Below, one piece after another: positions 1 to 6,985 of a stretch of 64,000 bases of DNA. Below the pieces are notes generated by a model that saw only the letters and a list, made by a program, of their open reading frames with translations, searched no databases and had not been told where the DNA came from. Source of the stretch: Bowmanella pacifica. GTDB taxonomy: Bacteria; Pseudomonadota; Gammaproteobacteria; Enterobacterales; Alteromonadaceae. Within the stretch, counting starts at the first letter, position 1; each line of letters begins with the position of its first letter. The DNA lies in the NCBI RefSeq assembly GCF_014645355.1, contig NZ_BMLS01000001.1:1240001-1304000 (forward strand). The letters run 5' to 3'. A program made the position numbers and the translations under genes.

Positions 1-614
1 AGCTTTTTGCGCAACCTTGAGATCCGCACATCGGCCGAACGGTCCAAACCATCATATTCCCGACCGATTAGGTCACGATAGATTCTTTCCCTATCAACCA
101 ATTGAGAGGCATTTTCCGCCAGCATCCACAATAAATCGAACTCATGACTGGTCAGGGGAATTTGCTCATCAGCCAACAGCACCTGGCGGGATGCACTATC
201 AATGCTTAAGCTGCCAAACTTCAGCTTACTGGACTGCGGCTGATTAACCGCCGGTTTAACACGCCGCAGCAAAGCATGAATTCGCGCTAGCAAAACACGA
301 GGTTCAACAGGTTTAATAACGTAGTCGTCTGCGCCCAGTTCCAACCCCAGCACCTGATCGTAATTGGTGTCCCTGGCGGTTAAAAACAGAATGGGGCCAT
401 TGAAGCTATTACGCAGCGAACGGCATAACATAAAGCCGTCTTCACCGGGCAACATTACATCCAACAGAATAATATCAGGTTGCTGTTTACGTACTTCCTG
501 CAACAGGCCCGAACCATCGGCAAACTGTACTACGTCTAATTGCTGATTTCGCAAAAAATCAGCCGTCAACTGACTCAATCGCTCATCATCTTCTACCAGA
601 AATACCTTTGCCAT
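1..614 (-). CDS. OmpR-family response regulator, RstA-like (3' end cut by window edge)
   Basis: A two-component response regulator that binds DNA when phosphorylated by a partner kinase. The N-terminal receiver domain (about residues 1-115) shows the acidic pocket D9/D10, phospho-acceptor D52 in LLDVMLPG, T79 in FLTARD and K101 in VIKP. From about residue 128 a winged-helix output domain follows, with the LTSHEFDLL segment and a recognition helix near DRSADVRISRLR. The start ATG (612-614) shares one base with the stop of the upstream DUF3019 gene, so translation is probably coupled. The last roughly 30 residues and any kinase gene lie outside the window. RstA-like is inferred from the neighbouring MipA/DUF3019 genes and from overall look; the OmpR class itself is clear. 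Confidence 0.93.
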   Translation of the reverse strand, partial: MAKVFLVEDDERLSQLTADFLRNQQLDVVQFADGSGLLQEVRKQQPDIILLDVMLPGEDGFMLCRSLRNSFNGPILFLTARDTNYDQVLGLELGADDYVIKPVEPRVLLARIHALLRRVKPAVNQPQSSKLKFGSLSIDSASRQVLLADEQIPLTSHEFDLLWMLAENASQLVDRERIYRDLIGREYDGLDRSADVRISRLRKK

Positions 615-1000
615 CAGAACAGACTCCAGGGTTTACGTACTCGCTGACGAAGCGCGCTTTGCGCCTTCACTTCCAGCGTCTCGGTCAGTATATCTTGGTC
701 TTCGTGCCGCATACTCAATACTGTCGTTTCACTGTAGCTCAACGACAATTGCATATGCTTAGCGGGCACCTGCCAGCATTGCAGTTGTTGGTCACTAAAA
801 AATAAACAGGCATGGGGGGGCAGCTCACCCCAGATTTCGATGCTCAACTCCAACTGGCAGGCATCGCCCATCTTTTCAACCACACATACATTAGGTTTGA
901 TACGCCAACCCACATCCTGTGCCACAGCAGCAAACGACCAGCTCTGAACGGCCAGTAAAACTAGCCCCCCGAAAACTGGCAACTTCACGCTTTTTTCCAC
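614..1000 (-). CDS. DUF3019 family exported protein
   Basis: A small protein of unknown function that I recognise as DUF3019-like. An N-terminal hydrophobic stretch ending near AAVAQD looks like a Sec signal peptide, so the mature protein should be periplasmic. Four cysteines in the mature part (C39, C48, C65, C75 by rough count) could form disulfides. The GTG at 998-1000 follows the MipA stop directly; a second GTG at 986-988 would give a cleaner signal peptide start (MKLPVF) with a GAGTGG just upstream, so the start is uncertain by four codons. The gene sits between the mipA-like gene and the regulator in one minus-strand unit, which suggests these three act together in envelope sensing (inference). 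Confidence 0.8.
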   Translation of the reverse strand: MEKSVKLPVFGGLVLLAVQSWSFAAVAQDVGWRIKPNVCVVEKMGDACQLELSIEIWGELPPHACLFFSDQQLQCWQVPAKHMQLSLSYSETTVLSMRHEDQDILTETLEVKAQSALRQRVRKPWSLF

Positions 1001-1843
1001 TCAGAAATGGTAGGCCACACCAACAAAAAGTCCTCGAATCTTATTTTCTGCCAGCAATGGGCTGTCCGTCATTCCCTTGTGCAGCTTGGTCCAGTTCATA
1101 CTGGCAAGCAACAACCAGTTCTCTGCCAAAGGTTTGGTTACCTGCAACATCAGTGACGGGTACCAACCAGAGCGTCCTTCATAATAAAGGGAGGTATCTA
1201 CGCCGTCACGATCATCCAAACCGTAATAATAATCCACCAGCCGTGCACTTTTCCAAATCAGGCCGGGAGTAACACTCCAGCGCCACGCTCCAATATGGCC
1301 TGAATAACTGTAGTTCAACTCGGCTTGTCCACCATTATGCACACCGCTGACGTCCGTCACTGTACTGACTTGCAATTCAGCATTTTCAAACCGCCAATGA
1401 AGACGTACACCGCCATTCACCGCCCAGTGACGGGTAGCAACATCGTCTTTGGATACCGCGCGTCTAACCTCGGCAGATGGACCAATCATGCTGTTGGTAA
1501 GCGCCAAATTGGAAAATATGTTGGCAGGATGCCAAAAAGCAAAGTTAGCGGCTTCTTTATTGATGTTAACGAAAACCTCTGCCGCCCAGTCTGAATGCGC
1601 AGCAAGCTGATAGCCCAGCTCATCATTGTCGAGGTAAAAACGTTCGCCGTACCAGGCAATATCGGGTAAGACCACCAAGGGAATATTGTCACCATCGACC
1701 AAGGGGTTAGTTCTCACCCCAGCGCCAATGGCCACGCCAATTTGCCATTGGTGTGTATCAATGCAGTCTTGTTCACAGGCAACAGCTTGACCACCGACCA
1801 ATAACAGGCCAGTTAGCAGCATACCGATCAATACCCGCAGCAT
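1001..1843 (-). CDS. MipA/OmpV family outer membrane protein
   Basis: An outer-membrane beta-barrel protein of the MipA/OmpV family. A signal peptide (MLRVLIGMLLTGLLLVGGQAVA) is followed by about 260 residues with alternating hydrophobic strands, an early GVRTNPLVDGDNIPLVVLPDIAWYGE-type region (quoted only in part in the family) and a C-terminal aromatic end, VGVAYHF, typical of barrels assembled by the Bam machine. I chose the ATG at 1843 because it starts directly before the signal peptide and has GGGAG upstream; an in-frame start 42 bases further upstream would add a needless N-terminal extension. It is the first gene of a three-gene minus-strand unit with the DUF3019 protein and the response regulator. 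Exact function is unknown; some family members help cell-wall enzymes or respond to stress. Confidence 0.85.
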   Translation of the reverse strand: MLRVLIGMLLTGLLLVGGQAVACEQDCIDTHQWQIGVAIGAGVRTNPLVDGDNIPLVVLPDIAWYGERFYLDNDELGYQLAAHSDWAAEVFVNINKEAANFAFWHPANIFSNLALTNSMIGPSAEVRRAVSKDDVATRHWAVNGGVRLHWRFENAELQVSTVTDVSGVHNGGQAELNYSYSGHIGAWRWSVTPGLIWKSARLVDYYYGLDDRDGVDTSLYYEGRSGWYPSLMLQVTKPLAENWLLLASMNWTKLHKGMTDSPLLAENKIRGLFVGVAYHF

Positions 1844-2057
1844 GGTTACCACAACTCCCAAAATATAGACGGACAAGAGTAGCAAAGGCGGAAGTCCGAC
1901 TCACTCTGCAATTACAAATTTTCACAAATGCTGGCAAATTTGATCTGATGTCACCAGGCTGTACACGTAGCATGCCCTGTCGGTTTATGGAAAGGAAGCC
2001 TGTAGTTGCCGACATAGTGCAAGAGCAGGTTTAAGCAATCAAGCCTGTGTTGTGGTT

Positions 2058-2080
2058 GGCCGGTATCCCCGGCCTTTTTT
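2058..2080 (+). terminator. Orphan rho-independent terminator
   Basis: GGCCGG, loop TATCC, CCGGCC, then six T. There is no plus-strand gene just upstream; the 215 bases before it lie between the mipA-like promoter and this site. It may end a small RNA or a short untranslated transcript. Confidence 0.75.
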
Positions 2081-2199
2081 ATGTTCAGGATGAACGGTAT
2101 GCCATGGATTCATGGATGAATAGGAATGGCGATGTTCAGGATGAACGGTATGCCATGGATTCATGGATGAATAGGAATGGCGATGTTCAGGATGAACGG
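2081..2199. repeat. 51-bp tandem repeat array A (2.3 copies)
   Basis: Two identical 51-bp units begin at 2081 and 2132, and a partial third runs 2183-2199 before the sequence switches to array B. Each unit carries ATGTTCAGGATGAACGG at its left end and a CCATGGATTCATGG near-palindrome in the middle. It is directly downstream of the orphan terminator. Confidence 0.95.
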
Positions 2200-2400
2200 G
2201 ACGAAAAACTGCTCCTGCGTTTTCGTCACTTCCGCCATCCCTGACAGTCGGACGAAAAACCGCTCCTGCGTTTTCGTCACTTCCGCCATCCCTGACAGTC
2301 GGACGAAAAACTGCTCCTGCGTTTTCGTCACTTCCGCCATCCCTGACAGTCGGACGAAAAACTGCTCCTGCGTTTTCGTCACTTCCGCCATCCCTGGCGG
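2200..2400. repeat. 51-bp tandem repeat array B (about 4 copies, each a stem-loop)
   Basis: Units begin at 2200, 2251, 2302 and 2353; the fourth diverges in its last bases. Each unit has a perfect 8-bp inverted repeat, GACGAAAA and TTTTCGTC, separated by 12 bases. The second unit differs from the others by one base (CCG for CTG). The minus strand would read a 17-residue repeating peptide (GMAEVTKTQEQFFVRLS), but with no ribosome site I do not call it a gene. Confidence 0.95.
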
Positions 2401-2540
2401 TCGCTTACCCGTGAGTTCATGGATGGGTGCCCTAAAAGGCACTCGTACAGACACATCTTCACTAATTTCATACTTATCCTCATATTACCCCTCAGACAAC
2501 AAGTACCGGCTAATCGACTAAGCTTTTGAAATCCTTTAGC

Positions 2541-2546
2541 TATAAT
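2541..2546 (+). promoter_or_regulatory. -10 box, probable promoter of the DUF3016 gene
   Basis: A consensus TATAAT lies 92 bases before the DUF3016 start codon. No good -35 hexamer is visible at 16-18 bases upstream (2518-2523 reads CTAAGC), so the promoter is only partly supported. Confidence 0.45.
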
Positions 2547-2637
2547 GCTCTTATCTTTTGCTTTGGTTCAGCCAAAATTCAGTTGAAGCATGTAGACTGA
2601 CACATATAACCCCCTATGTTTATGCAGAGGTAAGAGT

Positions 2638-3168
2638 ATGAAAAATGTTACCCGCTCCTTAATGATGGCTGCCGTGCTGCTTGGTGTTAGCGGTACCTCC
2701 TGGGCAAAGGCTGACGTTGAAATAAATTGGCAGGATCCTGAACGTTATACTGACGTACGTCCGGCCAATGAATCCCGAGTTAAGTTCAGGGAGCGTACCT
2801 TTGCTGATATACAAAAGTACCTGGAAAAACTGGCTGAAAAGCTGCCCGACGGACACAAATTACAGCTAAACGTCACCAACCTTGACCTGGCAGGACAAGT
2901 GTGGCCCGGCAGTTTTGTTGGCCTAAACAGTCCTTCGGATGTACGTCTGATTAAACGAATAGACATTCCTCGCATGAAGTTTGACTACAAATTGCTGGAT
3001 GCCAGTGACCAGGTAGTAAAAGGCGAAGAAGTTGATCTGAAAGATATGAGTTTCCAGGACAGAGTTAACCCGCTGTTCAACAGTGAATCTCTGCGTTATG
3101 AAAAGAATATGCTGAGAGATTGGTTTAACGATACTTTCGCTGACTTACTGCCGAAAAAAGAAGACTAA
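2638..3168 (+). CDS. DUF3016 domain-containing exported protein
   Basis: A 176-residue protein of unknown function that I recognise as DUF3016. A signal peptide (MKNVTRSLMMAAVLLGVSGTSWA) precedes a mature domain beginning DVEINWQDPERYTDVRP. The family hallmarks visible are the FADIQKYLEKLAEKLPDG helix, the NLDLAG segment and a KRIDIPRMKFDYKL strand, followed by LKDMSF and a C-terminal MLRDWFNDTF helix. AGAGG lies about eight bases before the ATG. It is probably periplasmic. The gene is monocistronic: it ends in a strong terminator that it shares with the convergent gene at 3213-3548. No function is inferred. Confidence 0.85.
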   Translation: MKNVTRSLMMAAVLLGVSGTSWAKADVEINWQDPERYTDVRPANESRVKFRERTFADIQKYLEKLAEKLPDGHKLQLNVTNLDLAGQVWPGSFVGLNSPSDVRLIKRIDIPRMKFDYKLLDASDQVVKGEEVDLKDMSFQDRVNPLFNSESLRYEKNMLRDWFNDTFADLLPKKED

Positions 3169-3173
3169 GTGTC

Positions 3174-3202
3174 AAAAAGCCAGGGCCACCCTGGCTTTTT
3201 TT
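3174..3202. terminator. Bidirectional rho-independent terminator
   Basis: AAAAAGCCAGGG and CCCTGGCTTTTTTT around a short CCA loop. The A run on one side and T run on the other let it stop transcripts from both the DUF3016 gene and the convergent minus-strand gene. Confidence 0.92.
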
Positions 3203-3212
3203 ATGGGCTCGC

Positions 3213-3548
3213 TTACAACATTTTTTCAATGGAGCGATACAGTTCTGTCGCCTTGTCCGCACTTAGGTTATTACTTTGGGCAGAAGGGCCAACACTGCTG
3301 GAAACCCGCACATATTCGTTGCTGAATTGCGCTTCAGCTTCCTGTTTTTCGGACTGGCGTGACTGACGGCTGCCTTGTTGGCTTTGCAGATTCTGTTCCG
3401 TCTGTTGCAATATCTTCGCCTGCGGGGACAACTCTACCTTAAGCTCAGAGCCCACACCAAATGCCACAGGCGCATTACTTACCTCAGCTTTAACGGGTTG
3501 CTGACGAAATGTTGAATTCAATGATGTGTTGGTTGTCACCACGTCCAT
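3213..3548 (-). CDS. Hypothetical protein, 111 residues
   Basis: I do not recognise a family. The start at 3548 is chosen because GGGGAGG stands five bases upstream; a start 39 bases earlier in frame would lack this. The protein begins MDVVTTNTSLNSTF, has no signal peptide or membrane segment, and has a central stretch rich in Gln, Ser and Arg (about residues 45-70) that should be disordered or coiled. It ends with a short helix, ATELYRSIEKML. It stands next to another small unknown gene on the same strand (3660-3974) and a YjfB-like gene on the other. The region is shared with the convergent DUF3016 gene through one terminator. Confidence 0.7.
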   Translation of the reverse strand: MDVVTTNTSLNSTFRQQPVKAEVSNAPVAFGVGSELKVELSPQAKILQQTEQNLQSQQGSRQSRQSEKQEAEAQFSNEYVRVSSSVGPSAQSNNLSADKATELYRSIEKML

Positions 3549-3659
3549 CACAACCTCCCCTTTTTCGACCTCAAGGTTTAGTACCATCTCAAGGCTAAGT
3601 ATGCACCAAGGAGGTCAAAAAACAACCTGGCAAGACATGCCGTCGCAGCTGCGCAGAGG

Positions 3660-3974
3660 CTACTTCTTCACACTGTCCTTCAAACCGGAGAGCGTGCTGA
3701 ACAACTGCTCCATTTTTTTTACCACCATGGCAAGCTGCTGTTCAAATGATGGGCTGTCGGACTGAGCCTCAAGGGCCACAATATCCTTGGCCAGTTCTTC
3801 AACATAAGGACCAAATCTCTTGCTTTGCACCTGAAACCCAGCGTCGTCAGGGAAGATCTGCTGGAACTTTCCTTGTCCTTGTTGTTGCAGACGCGCCAGT
3901 GTCTGATCTGCGTCCAAGGCTCTTCTGTACAGGAGCTGCATATTGTCTTTTAGTTTGTCGATGATAGATTGCAT
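3660..3974 (-). CDS. Hypothetical helical protein, 104 residues
   Basis: A small soluble protein that should be almost all alpha-helix: MQSIIDKLKDNMQLLYRRALDADQTL, then FQVQSKRFGPYVEELAKDI, then QQLAMVVKKMEQLFSTL. The pattern of an FxxxxF/RF...YVEEL helix recalls the PriC fold, but the match is too weak to name it. The start at 3974 is the only in-frame ATG near the conserved-looking part; a TTG 66 bases upstream is possible. There is no clear ribosome site. It lies upstream of the gene at 3213-3548 on the same strand, with 111 bases between, and diverges from the YjfB-like gene. Confidence 0.65.
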   Translation of the reverse strand: MQSIIDKLKDNMQLLYRRALDADQTLARLQQQGQGKFQQIFPDDAGFQVQSKRFGPYVEELAKDIVALEAQSDSPSFEQQLAMVVKKMEQLFSTLSGLKDSVKK

Positions 3975-4086
3975 GAAAAAATTCGCCGTTTTAATTAAAG
4001 ATACCCTAAAGCCGGCCGATAAGGTGTCGAAGGTCGGCAATTCTGCCCACTTTTAAATTCACTCTCAAGCTGTAAGAGGAACAGGT

Positions 4087-4278
4087 ATGGAACTACAAGG
4101 TGCTTCAACCTCTGGAATGTCCGACGTGTCGGCAACACTTCGCTCTGCAAAACTTGCTAAAAGTCAGCAAGAACAAGAGGGCAAGGCCGCACTTCAGTTG
4201 CTGGACTCAGCATCTGACGTACCCAAAGCTTCTTCGGCAAATCCGTCGTTGGGATCGACAATCGATACCTTCGCCTGA
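4087..4278 (+). CDS. YjfB-like small protein (putative motility protein family)
   Basis: A 63-residue protein with a Ser/Thr-rich start, a central SAKLAKSQQEQEGKAALQLLDSA helix segment (quoted in parts: LAKSQQEQEGKAALQLL) and a C-terminal GSTIDTFA. This layout of a short helix ending in ALxLL and a G-x-x-I-D/N-T/V-x-A tail matches small YjfB-like proteins as I recall them. AGAGGAACAGGT before the ATG gives a good ribosome site. Function is unknown; the motility label comes from family naming only and no flagellar gene is near. Confidence 0.65.
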   Translation: MELQGASTSGMSDVSATLRSAKLAKSQQEQEGKAALQLLDSASDVPKASSANPSLGSTIDTFA

Positions 4279-4311
4279 TTAGCAGCCCGGTTTAAGCCAG
4301 GCTTGCCTGTG

Positions 4312-5328
4312 CTAGGGTTGAAGATGTAAGTCAATGGGCGTCTTGCCGGGTTGGTTACCAATTTCTCTTACGAGTTTGGGCACCAGATACCCCGGCAGGC
4401 GCTTTATCACACCCGCCATCAGTTCTCGCGCCTCTTGCTCGTGCAAATCATAATGAGCCGCTCCTTGCACTTTATCCAGTACATGCAAATAGTACGGCAT
4501 AATACCAGCGGCAAAAATGGCCTCACTTAATGCCACCTGCGCCTGCACACTGTCATTCACGCCTTTGAGCAGCACCCCTTGATTTAACAAGGTAACCCCG
4601 GCATCCCGCAATGGTTGCAGCGCTTGCGTTAACTCTTCATCCACTTCGTTGGCATGGTTGATATGCAGCACCATTACCGGCTGTAAACGGGTGCCTGCAA
4701 ACCAATCCAGCAATTCGTCGGTAATCCTGCTCGGAATAACCACCGGCAAACGGGTATGAATACGTAATCTACGCACATGGGGAATCGCAGCAATTTCTGC
4801 ACTCAACCAAGCCAGAAAATCATCTTTGGCCATCAAGGGGTCACCACCGGAATAAATCACTTCGTCAATCTGCTGATCGGCGCGAATATAGTCCAGAGCC
4901 TGCTCCCATCCCTCCTTGGAAGGCGAATTATCTGCATAAGGAAAGTGTCGTCTGAAACAATAACGGCAATTAACCGCACAGCCGCCACGAATAATCATCA
5001 GCACCCGGCTTTGATATTTATGTAACAAGCCCGGCACGGCGCTTTGTTGTTCCTCTAAGGGATCTTCACTATATCCCTTAACGCTCGTTAGCTCCTGTTC
5101 CAGGGTCATAACCTGGCGCAGCAAGGGGTCATTGGCATCCCCTTTACGCATCCGGCGCACAAATGGCCGCGGGACCATTAACGGAAACTGTTTTCTGGCA
5201 GCAAAGCCCGCCATGAATGGCGCCAGGGGCAAATCTAATGCTTCGAGCAGTTTGGCCGGATCACGATAGGCTTGAGCCAATTCTTTTTGCCAGGAAGTCT
5301 CTACAGCGGTGAGAATTTTAGGTATCAT
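4312..5328 (-). CDS. epmB: EF-P beta-lysylation protein EpmB (lysine 2,3-aminomutase)
   Basis: A radical SAM enzyme that converts (S)-alpha-lysine to (R)-beta-lysine for attachment to elongation factor P. The [4Fe-4S] motif CAVNCRYC followed by FRRHF is intact, preceded by the MIIRGG strand; [11 protein letters not shown] and the C-terminal lysine-aminomutase segment follow. At 338 residues it matches the EpmB length rather than the longer catabolic KamA enzymes. I chose the ATG at 5328 ([14 protein letters not shown]); a GTG seven codons earlier is an alternative. It diverges from efp with only about 40 bases between the start codons, and epmA lies downstream of efp, so the modification set is together. 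Confidence 0.95.
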   Translation of the reverse strand: MIPKILTAVETSWQKELAQAYRDPAKLLEALDLPLAPFMAGFAARKQFPLMVPRPFVRRMRKGDANDPLLRQVMTLEQELTSVKGYSEDPLEEQQSAVPGLLHKYQSRVLMIIRGGCAVNCRYCFRRHFPYADNSPSKEGWEQALDYIRADQQIDEVIYSGGDPLMAKDDFLAWLSAEIAAIPHVRRLRIHTRLPVVIPSRITDELLDWFAGTRLQPVMVLHINHANEVDEELTQALQPLRDAGVTLLNQGVLLKGVNDSVQAQVALSEAIFAAGIMPYYLHVLDKVQGAAHYDLHEQEARELMAGVIKRLPGYLVPKLVREIGNQPGKTPIDLHLQP

Positions 5329-5367
5329 CTGCGCCAAGAATGTGCTCACAAAAGTAACGAGGAAAAG

Positions 5368-5937
5368 ATGGCATTTTACAGCACAAACGAATTCAAAGCT
5401 GGACTAAAAATCATGCTCGACGGTGAGCCTTGTAACGTCCTCGAGAACGAGTATGTCAAACCAGGTAAAGGGCAGGCCTTTAACCGGGTTAAAATCCGTA
5501 AGCTGATTTCTGGCAAGGTGCTGGAAAAGACCTTCAAGTCCGGTGACACGGTAGAAGGTGCCGATGTATTGGATATCAGCCTGTCTTATCTGTACACAGA
5601 CGGTGAATTCTGGCACTTCATGAACAACGAGACTTTCGAACAGATCGCTGCGGACAAAGCCGCTGTGGGCGATAACGTGAAGTGGTTGGTGGAAAATGAT
5701 CCTTGTACAATCACGCTGTGGAATGGTTCCCCCATTACAGTGACGCCACCAAACTTTGTTGAGCTGGAGATCACCGAAACCGATCCAGGTCTTAAAGGGG
5801 ATACCGCAGGTACAGGCGGTAAGCCAGCCACCTGTAGCACTGGCGCAGTAATACGTGTTCCTTTGTTTGTACAAACCGGCGAAGTAATCAAAGTAGACAC
5901 CCGCAGTGGCGAATACGTTTCCCGGGCTCAGAAGTAA
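5368..5937 (+). CDS. efp: Elongation factor P
   Basis: EF-P enters the ribosomal E site and relieves stalling at proline runs. The 189-residue protein has the three-domain layout of the family: an N-terminal KOW-like domain, then two OB domains with the [16 protein letters not shown]-type segment (here [15 protein letters not shown]) and the [12 protein letters not shown] signature. Lys34, the residue that receives beta-lysine, sits in VKPGKGQAF. The start at 5368 is fixed by alignment to [15 protein letters not shown] and by a GAGGAAAAG ribosome site; the frame is open further upstream but that overlaps epmB. A strong terminator follows. The Lys34 type with EpmA/EpmB nearby means beta-lysylation, not rhamnosylation. 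Confidence 0.99.
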   Translation: MAFYSTNEFKAGLKIMLDGEPCNVLENEYVKPGKGQAFNRVKIRKLISGKVLEKTFKSGDTVEGADVLDISLSYLYTDGEFWHFMNNETFEQIAADKAAVGDNVKWLVENDPCTITLWNGSPITVTPPNFVELEITETDPGLKGDTAGTGGKPATCSTGAVIRVPLFVQTGEVIKVDTRSGEYVSRAQK

Positions 5938-5954
5938 GTTGTAAACTATCTCTG

Positions 5955-5980
5955 AAAGCCCACATTTGGTGGGCTTTTTT
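5955..5980 (+). terminator. Rho-independent terminator after efp
   Basis: AGCCCAC, loop ATTTG, GTGGGCT, then a T run. It separates efp from epmA, which starts 23 bases later and so needs its own promoter or readthrough. Confidence 0.9.
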
Positions 5981-6002
5981 ATTTATCACGAGCAAGTCCA
6001 TC

Positions 6003-6983
6003 ATGACGTCCCATTCCGCCTTCTGGCAACCTACCGCCAGCATTGAAGTTCTGCAAAAGCGCGCATTATTGATGCGCAAAGTCCGCGACTTTTTCGCTAA
6101 GCGCCAGGTATGGGAAGTCGAGACGCCTAACCTATCCAGCGCCACAGTTACAGACGAACATCTGCAGGGCTTCAGTACCGAGTTTGTTGGCCCAGGCGCA
6201 GCCCTGGGAAGGACCATGTACCTGCAAACCTCGCCGGAATATGCCATGAAGCGTTTGCTCGCTGCAGGCAGTGGTGCCATCTTTCAAATCTGCAAAGCCT
6301 ATCGCAATGAAGAAGCCGGGCGCTGGCATAACCCCGAATTTACAATGCTGGAGTGGTATAGACCCGGTTTTGATCACGTGGCGCTGATGCAAGAATTGGA
6401 TGAGCTGGTGCAATATATATGTGGCACAGAACCAGCGCAGCGTATGAGTTACCAGCAGGCGTGCATACAACACCTGCAGCTCGATCCTTTGTCCTGTAGT
6501 CTGGACACCCTGCGGGAGGCCGCCACTCAACTTGGACATGGGGACCTTGCAGCAAAAGAAGAAGATCGTGACACCTTATTGCAACTGTTGTTTTGCGATG
6601 GCGTGGAACCTCATATAGGCCAAATTCGCCCCTGTTTTATCTTTGATTTTCCCGCCAGCCAGGCGGCGTTGGCAAAACTGAACCCCGACGATAATAGGGT
6701 TGCCCAACGCTTCGAGCTGTATTTTCGCCAACTGGAGTTAGCTAACGGTTTTCACGAGTTAGATGATGCGGATGAACAGTTAGCCAGGTTTGAGCACGAT
6801 AACCTAAAACGCCGCCAGCAGGGCAAAGCCGAAAAGCCTATCGACCCTTACCTGCTGGGTGCACTGCAAGCCGGTTTACCGGCCTGCGCCGGAGTGGCAG
6901 TGGGACTGGACAGATTGTTTATGCTGGCATTAGATAAACCAAAAATTCGCGATGTCCTCAGCTTTGATATAGGAAACGCCTGA
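6003..6983 (+). CDS. epmA: EF-P--(R)-beta-lysine ligase EpmA
   Basis: A truncated relative of class II lysyl-tRNA synthetase that activates (R)-beta-lysine with ATP and transfers it to Lys34 of EF-P. At 326 residues it has only the catalytic domain, with no anticodon-binding OB domain. Class II motifs are visible: motif 2 in [26 protein letters not shown] (key part [18 protein letters not shown]) and motif 3 near [14 protein letters not shown]. The ATG at 6003 matches the family start. It is followed by rep after two bases, which suggests cotranscription. Together with epmB and efp just upstream this completes the core pathway; the hydroxylase EpmC is not in the window. Confidence 0.97.
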   Translation: MTSHSAFWQPTASIEVLQKRALLMRKVRDFFAKRQVWEVETPNLSSATVTDEHLQGFSTEFVGPGAALGRTMYLQTSPEYAMKRLLAAGSGAIFQICKAYRNEEAGRWHNPEFTMLEWYRPGFDHVALMQELDELVQYICGTEPAQRMSYQQACIQHLQLDPLSCSLDTLREAATQLGHGDLAAKEEDRDTLLQLLFCDGVEPHIGQIRPCFIFDFPASQAALAKLNPDDNRVAQRFELYFRQLELANGFHELDDADEQLARFEHDNLKRRQQGKAEKPIDPYLLGALQAGLPACAGVAVGLDRLFMLALDKPKIRDVLSFDIGNA

Positions 6984-6985
6984 GC

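Larger units (their letters stand above)
1844..2637. other. Gene-free region with orphan terminator, two 51-bp repeat arrays and a promoter element
   Basis: Nearly 800 bases without a convincing gene. It holds an intrinsic terminator (2058-2080) that ends no recognisable gene, two adjacent tandem repeat arrays of 51-bp period (2081-2199 and 2200-2400), and near its right end a TATAAT box at 2541-2546 that probably serves the DUF3016 gene. Reading frames across the repeats are open on both strands only because 51 is a multiple of three. Confidence 0.7.

Noticed and set aside
2081-2400. CRISPR array
   Set aside because: The repeats are directly joined with no unique spacers, and no cas gene is present.
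2161-2454. Minus-strand open frame with a 17-residue repeat
   Set aside because: It is a by-product of 51-bp tandem repeats, has no ribosome site, and the plus strand is equally open.
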